Positions 24,430 to 35,897 of a stretch of DNA of 64,000 nucleotides are shown here, one piece after another. Every line of letters starts with the position of its first letter. Position 1 is the first letter of the stretch. The stretch is taken from assembly GCA_002270565.1 (NCBI GenBank), contig NQMI01000020.1:446921-510920 (forward strand), written 5' to 3'. The notes beneath the pieces were generated by a model that was not told where the DNA came from, did not search any database, and was given only the letters and a program-made list of their open reading frames with translations. Made by a program: the position numbers and the translations under genes. Source of the DNA: Stenocarpella maydis (Eukaryota > Ascomycota > Sordariomycetes > Diaporthales > Diaporthaceae).

Positions 24430-27400
24430 TGATTAGAAGGGTTAGGTAAGGCAGGGGTAGATCTAGTTTTTTCAGGTTACCAATACTTCTTTTAGCAGTA
24501 AATTAAGAACTAATGATTTTTATCTCGCATATAGTCCTAAGAGAAGTATACTTATCTAATCAAAGATATAATATTATCTTAACTTTTTTTTTTATATCTT
24601 AACTTTTTTATATCTTATCCCAGAATTCATATTCCTTCAGCTTAGGGTTATTAGAGTTAATATGCAGAATATCTATATATAGTATTATCCTTTAAGTCTA
24701 ATCAGCTAAATCTAATAAGTCTGAATTATATAAGCTATCTATATCCAAGCATACCTACGCTTAGGGGACCATCCAGCCAGGAAGAGACTAGTCTTAATAC
24801 TAATTATTATTATCCTAATTAGGGGTAGTAGGATGGAGTATATTATCTAGTATATCTAGAAAGACATTATATCTAGCTACCTCTAATAGCTTCCTCTTGG
24901 TTTATTAACTTTCAGGAGGGTTGTCCTCCTAAAGAAAAGGCACTACCAGCTCCTAAATTCCCCTCTTACAGATAAATTTCTTTAAGCGCATTAGGGGATA
25001 GGTTTTATTAATAGGGATCTGCCCCCTTTTGTAGATCCGGTCGGAATTAAGTTATAGGTCTCTAGGGTGCACCCATCCAAATAGAAGACTACTAATTAGA
25101 GTAACTCAATAGAATATTAGGCCTAGGGATGTAGAGAGAGGAGGCAAAAAATTTCAGCACCAGGGTCCTGGCTTCCTCATCTAAAAGGCTCCCCAGGACA
25201 TCATCATCCTGGGATAACCTAAGATCAGTTTTAAGAGGGTCCATTAAGGCTCCAATTATAACTTACCTCTAATTAGAGGAGTCTAGCTAAAGGAAGATCA
25301 TCATCACCCTCTAAGGAAGGTATTTTCAGGGAACTATTATACCTTTAATAATAGCCACCTAAAAAGGCTTCTGGTTCCTCCTCCCCAGCCCATACATTAC
25401 TTACAACCCATCAAGAGTAATATATATAAAAAGAAACCCCCTTAATCACTTAAAAATCAAATTTATATCCAAAAAAAAGGCATCCCTAAAAGAATATTAT
25501 AAGTAATATTATATATTTTATTATTCATAATAAAGAAAATAGCCCTTATCCTATTATAACTAATATATACCCACTCCTTAATTACTCTAATTAATATAAA
25601 TAATACTTTATTATAAACTATGGAGTTTATATCTTAAAGTAAAGTATAAAATAACTTATTCTAGTAGCAATAGAATAAAGGAAGAAGATTTATCTTAGCA
25701 CCTATATTTAGCAGGGCTGGGAGAATCTTATAGCTCTCTAAAGCAATCCTAACATTTAAGTAGGCAGATCCACAATTCACCACATCAGCAGTTTAAGACA
25801 ATATCGAATTTACCTCATACCTGATAATATACATCTAATTAAAGCTTAAGTATTGCTTATATCTAATTTTACATAAAGCAGAGACTATACTAAGTCCCAA
25901 ACCTATAGCTTAAAGCACATCCCTATTTAGGACTAGCTCAAAAGGCTACTCATGAAGAGAGGTATTATCCCTATAAGCAAGGAGCTCTCTAATTAGAACA
26001 GCATTAGTCTCACTAAGCACGAGAATATCCGAAATTAGCATTTTAATAAGGTAGCAAAAATAGCATTTATAGCCTTAGCTTTAGGGGTCTAGAGGATTAG
26101 GGGTTCTTATTTAAGCTTGACTTTAATTGATTTTTCAGTCTTACTTAAACCAATTAGATCACCCTTTATTTTATTTTTCCCCTCCCTAGCTATAGTGGAA
26201 GTCCCTTACTACATTTCTAGTACTACCTCCTCTTTATCAGAAATCATCTATAATCTTAGGTTAGAGTTAACAACCAGTTCTAAGTCTAGCCTAGCATTAA
26301 ATATCATATTATTAACATCCTAATCAGGATTGTCTCTATTTATTTTCTTCCTTTCAATAGCATTTATAACAATTAAGGGCACTAAAGTCTTCATATATTA
26401 GGTTTTATTGCTAATAAATACTAGTTTAAATCTAAAAATTAATATTATAGAGAGGGAATTCACTTTAGTTCCTAGATCAGGGTCCTAAATCTTCTTTAGT
26501 TCCCTAAGAGATATATTGCCCTTAAGTTCAAGGCAATTAACAATTAAAGACTAATATCTCTAAACATAAGATAAATCTATCCTTCCTTTTAAAAGCAAAA
26601 ATTCCAGATAGCCTTTAGCAAGCTTCTTAATACTACAATATTCTATATCCCTATAGAAAGCTAGGGCTATAGGATTAAGCTAGTTAGACCTACCTTTACA
26701 AATATCCTTTAAGAATTAAAGAATAATAAGATCTAAAGGGCAACATTTCTAAAGGGCATTAAAGGTATAATAAGCTAAGAAGTTGCCTAAATAGGTAGCA
26801 TAGGAGCATAACGCTCCTAATCAGAGGTCCCAAATAAAGTAGGGGCAGGTTCCTAAGGAGACCAGCATCCTTAAGGTAGACCTTTTTTTAATAAAAGCCC
26901 CCTTACCTCATCTACATCCTACTCCCTTCCCCTAAAAGAAAAACCTCCAGTAAATAGGGAAGCAAAATAAACATCCTCTATTAGGTAAATAGAAAATATA
27001 AGTCCTAATTAATCCCTTATAGTAACAATAGAGACAAATATTTCTCTATACTAGCGCTACAGCTAAAGAGGCAAGATATAAGTACTATTCAAGATTATTA
27101 AATATTTCTCTATAATAAGCATATCCAAGAGAAGTAAAGGCATAAGTACTATTTAGGGTCCGCAAAGATGCATATAGGACAGGTTAGGTCCTAATCACTC
27201 CCTTACAATAATAGTAAAGTTAAATGTTTCTTGATATCAGAGGTCCTTCAAGAGAGGCAAAATATAAGTGCTATCTAAAAATATTAAATATTTCTCTATA
27301 CCAAGTATATCTAAAAGAAATAAGGGCATAAGTACTATCCAAAGTTCACTAAGACACATATAGGAATAACCAGGTATAATTAGAGTAAAAGGTATTAGTA

Positions 27401-28400
27401 TAAAAGGTTACATTAAGTATTATAAAGTCTTACTATAGGCAAAGGCAAGAGCTACTCAACCACTAGTCTCACAGGAGAGGACAATATAGATACCCAGAAT
27501 ACCCTTATGCTGCTAATACCAGCCATCCTAACCACAGGAGGTACCAACACTAGCGAAAGCTCCAAGCTTACCAATCAGAAGGACAGCAGTTAGTAGGTCA
27601 GAAACCTCTTCAACTCCCTACAGAAGCATATAACATCCAGCACTACCATCACCCAACCCAACATTATATAATATCAAACAATATCTCAGATAGAATATTT
27701 AATAAGGTAATCAGATATTATAATAATAACTTAAAAGGGAAAACTAAAGAGGGGCTTAATCAATTAAACTAGGGCTCTATTATACTTAGTTTACCTATAT
27801 TAGGGAATTAGTATGCCAAACCTTTAAGTGCTACATCTAAGGACAAGAGAGTTTCAGGTAATATAGGCGGTTAGAATCCACTAAACCTTCTTAACACCAG
27901 TCCTTTATATCCCTTCCAAGGAAATAAGCCCTAATTAGATGCCATTAAATCCAATTGAATAAGTTTTTAAGGCCTAAAAATATAAATCCCTCAATAGCTT
28001 TTCCAGAAATATATAGCTAAGCCAGAGGTTCCATACTTCACTACTAAATTAGGTACTCCAGAAGGGGTTCCAAAATATAGCTAAGGTAATAAAGTTAGCT
28101 TAATATAGAGATTAAACTAGCCTTATACATACCTGCTCCTATCACCACTAGGTCAACTATAGGTAACTCAAGAGGGTAAATCTAGCCTTTACATAATAGC
28201 AAAATCCTTTATTAAGAGTAAGAGGGCGCTATAGCTCTAATCAGAATTAAATAATATCAGAAGTATAGAGATTTACTCCCCTAAAGTAACTAACAATCTT
28301 ATAAATAAAATAAGGAATTCAGGCCTAAAAGCTAAGAAACTTTATAATAATCAAAGAAACCTTATTAACTAAAGAAACCTATATTTAATTTATAGGGCAG
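24430..28400 (-). pseudogene. Element C gag/retropepsin-like relic
   Basis: Two CCHC-knuckle-like remnants are visible near 27050 and 27200 (CLYCYYKGLIRT, YYYCKGVIRT), inside a ~190-bp internal duplication. A retropepsin-like unit follows: LLNIGAKINLLP near 25720, whose first Asn replaces the catalytic Asp, and ITYNILLGMPFF near 25490 as the distal flap/helix. Beyond this the frame is readable to about 24950 (VLGSLLDEEARTLVLKFF) without any RT motif. Stops and D-to-N changes are of RIP type. The split into one or two proteins is uncertain. Confidence 0.5.
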
Positions 28401-28407
28401 ACACCAG

Positions 28408-28805
28408 TAAAAATAGGCCAAGAGGGAGAGCAAGAGAATAAAACCTCCATACATACAAAAAGGCATACATTCTACCAGAGCCCTAATTGAGCAACCACCC
28501 CAAGAGAAGCATAGAAGATAAAAAGAGGAGCCCCTAACGCAATAGGAGAGTTATAAGGAGAATAAAGAGTATCAAAAAGGAGAGGCAGAAAAAGAGGGCA
28601 TAAGAAATAATTTCACAATACACACATATATATCAGATAGATACAAATTCACAGGGTATAAAAAGATTAATTCTCTAGGACTAGAAATTTCTCAAAAGCA
28701 ACGCAGGAAGGCCCCTTCTTATAGCCTTGGAGGATGGGGGGGGGATGCCAAGGCTGGTTTTCCTCCAGATTCCGAAACATGCCGGTTCCCCTAGACCCCG
28801 GAACA
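28408..28805 (-). repeat. Element C LTR, right (5') copy
   Basis: Direct repeat of 20506-20899. It ends ccggaaca at 28805. Confidence 0.8.
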
Positions 28806-29002
28806 ATAGCAGTAGTCAATTCCCCTAGCGTACCTTAAAGGGTATTGCTAGTGGCTACTTGCTAAGCTAATAGCTCTTGCACAGACTCTAAACGGGTGTT
28901 TAGGTCTAAAATCTGCTAATTTTGCAGATCTAGGCGCTCTAATAGAGGCCTATTCCCCCGGGAATTAGGGGGAGTCCCCTCTATAGGGGCACTAGAAGCC
29001 AT
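28806..29002 (-). pseudogene. Gag N-terminal fragment of another Ty3-like element
   Basis: From an ATG complement at 29000-29002 the frame reads MASSAPIEGTPPNSRGN, then a heptad-patterned segment LDLQNQQILDLNTRLESVQE (stops read as Gln). It is cut at 28806 by the element C terminus. This resembles the coiled-coil start of Ty3/gypsy gag and differs from family-A gag, so the two sides of element C come from different elements. Confidence 0.55.
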
Positions 29003-29190
29003 ATTAGCTGTTGAGAAAGACTAAATACACCTAAAAGAATAGGTATATAAGGGGCAGAATATTGCTAAAAAGCGTAATTCGTAGCAGCCCTAATAGTATA
29101 GCCGTATATTTCCTCAGTGCCTATTCCATAGAAATCATAGGCGTGACCCTCTAACGTATAGTCTCTCAAGTAAAACTTGCCCTCATACAA
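29003..29190 (-). other. Leader region of the gag fragment
   Basis: AT-rich sequence upstream of the gag ATG and up to the N at 29191. No LTR boundary is visible, so the 5' LTR of this element is missing. Confidence 0.4.
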
Positions 29191-29191
29191 N
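29191..29191. other. Assembly gap (1 N)
   Basis: The N joins the gag leader to the first base of a family-B LTR, with no transitional sequence. Confidence 0.9.
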
Positions 29192-29192
29192 T

Positions 29193-29792
29193 TGTTAAAC
29201 GGAACCGCTCAGCAGGGCGTTGGTACTCCGTGCAAGGAGTTACCCTAGACTTCGTTGTAAGGAGTTACCCTAGACTTTCTAGCAAGGAGTTACCCTAGAC
29301 TTGCGAGTCAGGCGATTTTCGCTAAGTACGCCCAGTGCGTGCGTGACGCAAGATGAGTTTGGTGGCCGTGAGTCGATTATTTTGGCCTGCATTTGCACCT
29401 TAATTCAGACCTCTGCATTACCCTTATTTCTTACCCAAAAAGTATATGACTTAGTGCATTAGATAGCCTGATTTCTGAAGTTTGTATGTACTTAATTTGG
29501 GCATTGCTAGGGCTATGGTTGGCTGGTTGCTTGGAACCAAAGATGGTGTGTTGGAAGGGCGAATTTTCCGGCATTTGCAAATTTGCACCAGAGCCTACCG
29601 CAGCGTGCCCAGGGGTGAGACGACGTCGGAGGGTATATAAGGAGGGCTTACAGAAGCCCAACTTAATTCAATACAAAGTTGTCCAGACCATTGTCAATCG
29701 TCCGAATTCGCCTCAGAGCACCATACTGCGACCCTGCCGAAACACACACACGCTGAACTGAATGCTATTCTATAGCACAAATTCATCAGAAC
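29193..29792 (+). repeat. Family-B LTR, full length (~600 bp)
   Basis: It begins TGTTAAACGGAACCGC and ends near CATCAGAAC. It contains three copies of a minisatellite unit (aaggagttaccctagac) at 29218-29305, gtatataagg as a likely TATA element near 29632, and a downstream transcribed-looking segment ending in ctatagcacaaattc. It is little affected by RIP, which suggests a young copy. Confidence 0.82.
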
Positions 29793-30168
29793 CATCTTTA
29801 GTTCCAAGCAACCAGCCAACTATAGCTCTAGCAATACCCAAATTAAGTATATATAAACTTTAGAAATCAAGCTATTTAATGAAATAAGTTATATACTTTT
29901 TGGATAAGAAATAAGGGTAATGCAGAGGTCTGAAATTAAGGTGCAAATGCAGATCAAAATAATCAACTTATGGCCACCAAACTCATCTTGCGTCGCGTAT
30001 GCACTGGGCGTACTTAGCGAAAATCGCCTGACTCGCAAGTCTAGGGTAACTCCTTGCATGAAGTCTAGGGTAACTGCTTGCATGAAGTCTAGGGTAACTC
30101 CTTGCACGAAGTCTAGGGTAACTCCTTGCACGAAGTGCCAACGCCCTGCTGAGCGGTTCCGTTTAACA
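29793..30168 (-). repeat. Family-B LTR fragment in inverted orientation
   Basis: Reverse complement of 29193-29546, ending CCGTTTAACA at 30168. It carries more RIP-type changes than 29193-29792 and four minisatellite units of 24 bp (30037-30132). With the neighbouring LTR it forms an imperfect palindrome with arms of ~360 bp and a spacer of ~245 bp. Confidence 0.8.
30037..30132 (+). repeat. Minisatellite, 4 x 24 bp within LTR B
   Basis: Units start aagtctagggtaactccttg at 30037, 30061, 30085 and 30109. Other LTR-B copies have three units, so copy number varies. Confidence 0.9.
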
Positions 30169-33100
30169 GCTATAACGATAATAAGATGGGATACTTTACT
30201 TTAGAATGCAGGGCTTTAAAGAAGAATAGGGACTAGAGGTTGGTACCCAAAGGAACCTGATAAGCTAATGAAGCTACCTATCAGGCTAATATAGCCACCC
30301 GCAAGGCATAAGGACCACCCAGGCCCAAACCACAGTGGGAACTTGCAAATAAATACTGCATCTATAGGATCATTATATATAACTAATACTAGGTATATCC
30401 GGATTAGGACCCAGATAAGGGATGCAACTTCTATAATCCTAATAAAGAAGACCTTTATAATAATCTATACTTCTTATAGTGCACCAAGTCCTAGTGTAAG
30501 AAACATTAGAAGGATAAGGCTTGGTAGCAGCCTATCCCACTAATGAAGAATCCCTAGAAGCCTAGGATGATACATATATCGCTCAATTAAATAGCTTGCT
30601 TTAATGATAGCTGTGCTACTTATTATAGTAAAAAGGAAGCTACTAGATGGTTTCCTAAGAACGCCTTAGGAAAATAGGGAAGAACCCTAGCAGTAGGAAA
30701 TAGGGAGGAGCTCCTGCAGATTAACCCCAGGATAGAAGGAAAACCTGTCCCCCAGGCCATACTTGCGCTACAAATATAGTAGAAGGAACCGCAAGACTAC
30801 CTAGGATAAGTACTCCTTCTAGCCTTAAAAACTAACATCATAGCAGTCATGATTGCAGGAAGACCTTTTAAAGAAACCATAAGATAGCCTATATAGGAAT
30901 ATAGAAGACTAGGAGATACAGGATATATGTATCCTATGCATAATAAATACAAGGATATCTCCTGGGTATTATATATCTATAATAAATATAAGGAATATAT
31001 AAGAGAGAAAACCAAGTATAACTAGTTTCCTTAATAATATCTAGATAAGGATATTAAGCATATATATAAGTATAATGACTTTAAGAACTAGCACCTATAT
31101 TAGAAATATAATAAGATGGGATGCACCCTAATAAGGCTGGACTCCCGTATACCCTTGGAATGCCTATAAAACCCTAATGGGTGGGTAGATTACAATAAGC
31201 TAATCTACAAGGTGCATATGCTCAACAAGGCTTAAGACTGGCATCTAATGAAACAGCAGGGGCTACTGCTTAGAACTCTAATAATAAAGAAATAGGATTA
31301 TAGTATATAATAGCTGATTGATGACATATAAGAATTACAAGATATTATAAAGTAAAACCTCAAGAGCATTAAGAAGCTTCTAGCAGCAGATAAGCAGTCA
31401 AAAAACTAGAGGGGCTGTCTATAAAACCTTAGGCAGCAACCAACTATACCATGAGGTACTTGTGCGCAACAACAAGCAACTACAGCCACCTGATGGTTCA
31501 GGTTGAGCTAGGAGTCTATACATGCTTGGCACTTATTGATAGTAGAGCACAAGGGAATTTCATATCCCTAAAGGTAGTAAACGGATATTACCTACCATAG
31601 CATAAGAAAAGGGAACCCTATAGACTTAATATAGTAGATGGAACTAAAGTATCTTATAGTGATGGAATTATTAATATAGAGACTAATCCCTTTCTAGTTT
31701 AGATTTATAACTATATAAAGTTACTATTATTTAATCTTACTAAGATAGTAAGTTATTAATTAATCTTAAGAATACCTTAATTAAGAAAGAATAATCCCTA
31801 AATTAATTGAACTACTAGCTAGATCTTTTAGGATAATGTTATGCCCTAAAGGAAGGTTTCAATTAATAGTAAGGGAAGGAGTTATATTACTAAGGATAGC
31901 GAATAGGCAATATACTTAAATGGACCTATGGATACCTCTAGGAGCAGGCAGAAGGCCTAACTTTAGGAAGATAGAGAAGGATTAAGCCACTCAAGCGCCT
32001 TGCGGAAGGACTAAAGCTAATTAGAAGATTGCCACTCTAGCATAACCAGTTAGCATACAATATAGGAAATATAATGATACCTCCTTTACCTAAAGGAAGG
32101 AAAGGAAGAAGATAAAACTAATAGACTAGTATAAATACTAAAAGACTATTATGAATTCAAGAAAGTATTCCAGGAATAACTTAATACTATATTACTATAA
32201 TATATATAGTGGGATTATGAAATACCATTAAAACCTAGAATAACACCTTAATTTAAGCCTATCTATAGACTTAATAAAGAATAACTTAAAGTACTTAAAG
32301 AATACCTTAATAAAAACCTTAAGGAGGGATTCATTAGGCTATTATAATTACTAGTAGGATAACTAATCCTCTTTATACTAAAGAAAAATGGCAAGCTATA
32401 ACTTTATATTAACTACTAATAATTAAATAATACTATAATTAAGAACTAATATCCTCTCCCACTTATTAAAGAACTATAAGATTGATTTAGAGGAGCAAAA
32501 TGGTTTATAGTACTTAACTTGAAATATAATTATAATCTTATCTAGATAAAAGAAGGAAAAGAATGAAAGATAGTATTCAAAATATACTATGGATATTATA
32601 AGATAATAGTTATACCCTTTAGATTAACTAATATACCTATATCATTCTAGGAAATAATTAACCAGGTCTTAAGTAAATACCTTAATATCTTTATTATTAC
32701 TTATCGAAATAATATTCTTATCTTCTCAAAAACCCTTAATAAATATAAGAGATATATTAAAAAGATTCTTTAAAAACTTTAGGATGCTAATCTTCTAATA
32801 AAACTAGAAAAATGCAACTAGTATATATAAAAAGTTAACTACCTTAGATATATAATTAAACTAGGGAAATTTAAGATATAAGAAGTAAAGGTTAAAGTAA
32901 TTAAAAAATAGCTAACTCTTATGAACGTTAAGGATATTGGAGCATTCCTCAAATCTACTAACTTCTATTAATAATTCATCATATAGTATAGTAATATTAC
33001 AAAACTACTAATAAACTCTACTAAGAAAGATTGTACCTTTAGATAGATAGATATTAAATAATAAGCTTTTTAAATACTTAAAGATAAAGTTATAAAAGAC

Positions 33101-33351
33101 CTTATACTTAAGGAAGCAGACTTAAAGAAAGAATTTGAAATCTATATAGATGCCTTAGATAATACTATAGGTAGAGAACTTACTTAAAAAGATAACTAAG
33201 AAAGGATATATATTATTATAAACTTTAGTAAGAAGTTTAATAGATTAGAAACCCATTATACTATATTAGACAAATAATTCATAATAATAATATATACATT
33301 CCAGGAATAGTAATACTACCTTATAAGAGCTAAAAGGCAGATTAAACTCTA
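30169..33351 (+). pseudogene. Family-A gag-pol segment, plus strand (zinc knuckle to RNase H)
   Basis: The sequence starts within the zinc knuckle (YNDNKMGYFTLECRA) and follows family A closely (compare minus strand 8990 to 5700). A protease ALIDSRAQGNFISLKV lies near 31530. The RT at about 32250-32770 has YPLPLIKEL and YRNN at 32702-32713 in place of the YxDD site. RNase H extends to RANRQIKL, where an N at 33352 ends it. It lacks a proximal gag and an integrase. Its orientation fits LTR A0 (2745/12194) on the left and the family-A LTR at 33751 on the right. Confidence 0.75.
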
Positions 33352-33352
33352 N
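33352..33352. other. Assembly gap (1 N)
   Basis: It joins RNase H coding sequence directly to the middle of an inverted family-B LTR. Confidence 0.9.
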
Positions 33353-33755
33353 GGCTCTGGTGCAAATTTGCAAATGCCGGAAAATTCGCCCTTCCAACAC
33401 ACCATCTTTGGTTCCAAGCAGCCAGCCAACCATAGCCCTAGCAATGCCCAAATTAAGTACATACAAACTTCAGAAATCAGGCTATCCAATGCACTAAGTC
33501 ATATACTTTTTGGGTAAGAAATAAGGGTAATGCAGAGGTCTGAATTAAGGTGCAAATGCAGGCCAAAATAATCGACTCACGGCCACCAAACTCATCTTGC
33601 GTCACGCACGCACTGGGCGTACTTAGCGAAAATCGCCTGACTCGCAAGTCTAGGGTAACTCCTTGCTAGAAAGTCTAGGGTAACTCCTTACAACGAAGTC
33701 TAGGGTAACTCCTTGCACGGAGTACCAACGCCCTGCTGAGCGGTTCCGTTTAACA
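33353..33755 (-). repeat. Family-B LTR fragment, inverted, little RIP
   Basis: It matches the reverse complement of 29193-29595 closely, with three minisatellite units (33636-33722), and ends CCGTTTAACA at 33755. It is less mutated than the inverted copy at 29793. Confidence 0.82.
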
Positions 33756-34264
33756 TAAACCAATATAATGGCACCCTGGGAACCCATTTAGAGGACCCAG
33801 GCACCCAGGATGAATGCTACAACACAACCCCACAGGACCCCAACTGCTAAGTCAGCACGGTCTACCACAGACCCAGGGTTAGGGTTATAGGGAACCCTAG
33901 CCTGGCTTTAGTCAATCAGGATGAAGCCAATGAATCCAGAAAGATAGCTTTAGTCAATCAGGACGAAGCTAACGAATCCAGAAAGATAGCTTTAATCAAT
34001 CAAAACGAAGCCAACAAATCCATCACCAGTTACAAATGAAGAGTCAGAACATATAAGGATATAGTTATCACCATAGTAGATAGCTTTCATAGAACAGACT
34101 CTTCAGTCATCAATCTAAGTATTCAATCTTAATATTGGATAGCCTTATAGCTAGTGATCATTATCAATCAACAATATTGCTCAACAACCGCCTAATAACG
34201 TATTCCGAACATAAACCCTTGATCTTTCAGGTTTAATGTACTCGGAAACCCTCTGATTATTACA
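33751..34264 (+). repeat. Family-A LTR, plus orientation, with 42-bp tandem repeats
   Basis: It starts around taacataaacc (RIP-altered TGTTATGA..) and ends CTGATTATTACA. Shared blocks are gcaccctg, aggacccaggcacccag and aggaccccaactgctaagt. Three 42-bp units (gctttagtcaatcaggatga...) start at 33905, 33947 and 33989. A telomere-like gggttagggttatag lies near 33878. Confidence 0.8.
33905..34021 (+). repeat. Tandem repeat, ~2.8 x 42 bp in LTR A
   Basis: Units at 33905-33946, 33947-33988 and 33989-34021 (partial) differ by C-to-T and G-to-A changes. Other family-A LTRs in the window lack this array. Confidence 0.9.
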
Positions 34265-34319
34265 CCTGAATAAAGACTACCCTCCCCTTGGAAAATGTTG
34301 GCTTTAGGGCTTCCTCTCT

Positions 34320-35603
34320 TATCACCCGGAACTTTAATTAAGGAGGAATCAGTATATTAAAGCCTTAAGGATTTAAGCAGCTATGAAGGCAAATATCGGG
34401 TCTTGGTTTAACCTCCTTAAGCTACCCATTATAAAGTTAATTAAACCGGGCAACCGCTAGAATGCCAATAAGAGTGGGATTATAGAGGGTTGCTTAGAAG
34501 AAGCTCTCATCTTTAGCTATTCAAAGGGCAGCCCAATTGCCCAATTAGACTATAATTCCCGGGCGTAGACCTCCTTCCTCAAGTGTATTAACGCCTTAGG
34601 TAGAGTATTAGTCCCATTAATTATTCTTAAAGGGAAAAGCATTCAGCAGTAGTAGTTTCTAAATGCCCTTAAAAATTTAGGAGGTTAGCAATTCACAGCA
34701 ATAAAGAAGGGGTAGATAAAGGAAGCAATCGCTATTAAGTGATTAAGGAAGATCTTTATACCCCAAACGGCCTTAATTAACCCAAACAAGTAGCGTTTAT
34801 TAGTAATTAACGGGCACCACACTCATACCACTATTAATTTTATATGGGAATGCTTTAAGAATCACATATATATTGTTTTCTTGCCAGCATATACAACCCA
34901 CGTTCTATAACCTCTTAATATTGCCATATTTAGCCTACTTAAGCAGGCATTCCAGAGGAAATTACATCTCCTTAAACAACATAATACCTCTATAATTATA
35001 GCAAAGTAACAATTTCTTTATTATTATTAGCAAGCATATGAAGAGGTATTTACAGCTTTAAATATTCATTTTAGGTAGAGAGCAACGGGGTTATAGCTGG
35101 TTAATCGGGTAAGAGGGCTCTTAAGCAACTTTATTCTTAAAAACCACTAAATAAAGGAAAGATCTTAAGATTTTAGTACCGGGAATAGCTTCATTAATGA
35201 AAATGGAGCATTATACTCTTTTTCCTATTCCTAGGAGCCCATTATTCAGACACCCAAGCAATCATAAGAGTTAAGGTTATTACTCTACATTTATACTTAT
35301 AAGAAACACTCAAGCCCCATATAATAATATCTTTTTGGAAAAATTATTAAGGGGTATAATTAGAAAGAGTTTAACTTAATAATATCCTTAAGAAAACATG
35401 AGGAGCTCATAAGTTAAATTAAGGCTAGCAGGGCACTTCAGCAGAGGAAGGTCATAATTAACCCAAATGCAGCTTTTGCTGATATTAAGGCTATTTGGAA
35501 GGCCAAAATTGAAGCCGGGGAGCTATTACTTGATAGCGAGGCTTCTGATGATTCCTCAATACTAATGGAAGAGGGATTGGTTATTATGGTAGCGGGCAAT
35601 TGA
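34320..35603 (+). pseudogene. pogo/Fot-type Tc1-mariner transposase relic
   Basis: A plus-strand frame with RIP-type stops encodes the DDE core of a pogo/Fot transposase. The D1 region reads NANKSGIIEG, followed by VPLIILKGKSIQQ. The LRKIFIPQT and LLVINGHHTHTT segments give the D2 region. FLPAYTTHVL.PLNIAIFS gives the D3 region. A charged C-terminal tail ends at tga 35601-35603. All three catalytic Asp positions read Asn. The DNA-binding N terminus is missing, since a family-A LTR lies immediately upstream. The last 200 bp are free of stops. Confidence 0.78.
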
Positions 35604-35637
35604 AGTTGGGAATAGTGGCATAGTCGTGGTTTGGGGT

Positions 35638-35683
35638 GGTCGAAATGGGGGGGGCCGAAATGGGGGGGGCCGAAATGGGGGTC
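35638..35683 (+). repeat. Short tandem repeat, ~3 x 15 bp
   Basis: The unit cgaaatggggggggc occurs twice in full and once in part, just after the transposase relic. It marks the change from AT-rich to GC-moderate sequence. Confidence 0.85.
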
Positions 35684-35897
35684 CACGATGTTATGAAAAG
35701 GCTGCTGCTAATTAAATACAAATGTTTCGCTGGATTGCTTGCCAATTGGATTTCCTTAGTGACTGCCTGTCTGGCAATGAATGTCGGGATGCTCTCGGCC
35801 AACCACCTCCAGGCCTGAATGAGTCTTATATGTGAATCATATAATGTGTTCTGATGGGTAAAGAACGCACCGTCCGAATGATACTCATCATTGCCTA

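Larger units (their letters stand above)
20506..28805 (-). mobile_element. Element C: LTR-bounded 8.3-kb element with gag/protease relic and two unrecognised ORFs
   Basis: Direct terminal repeats 20506-20899 and 28408-28805 begin TGAAAACGGGCC and end CCCCGGAACA, so they have LTR-type TG..CA ends. A purine run (AGAGAGAGGTA, minus strand) abuts the left repeat. The minus strand next to the right repeat reads TGGTGTCTGCCC one base away, a plausible tRNA primer site. Both signs agree with minus-strand orientation. Inside are a gag/protease-like relic (-, 24430-28400), an ORF relic on the plus strand (23534-24415) and a third on the minus strand (20950-23150). I found no reverse transcriptase or integrase motif. 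No convincing target duplication flanks it (tatac left, atagc right). Confidence 0.6.

Noticed and set aside
30001..30135. Possible CRISPR-like array of 24-bp repeats
   Set aside because: The units are directly adjacent with no spacers and lie inside a fungal LTR, so this is a minisatellite.
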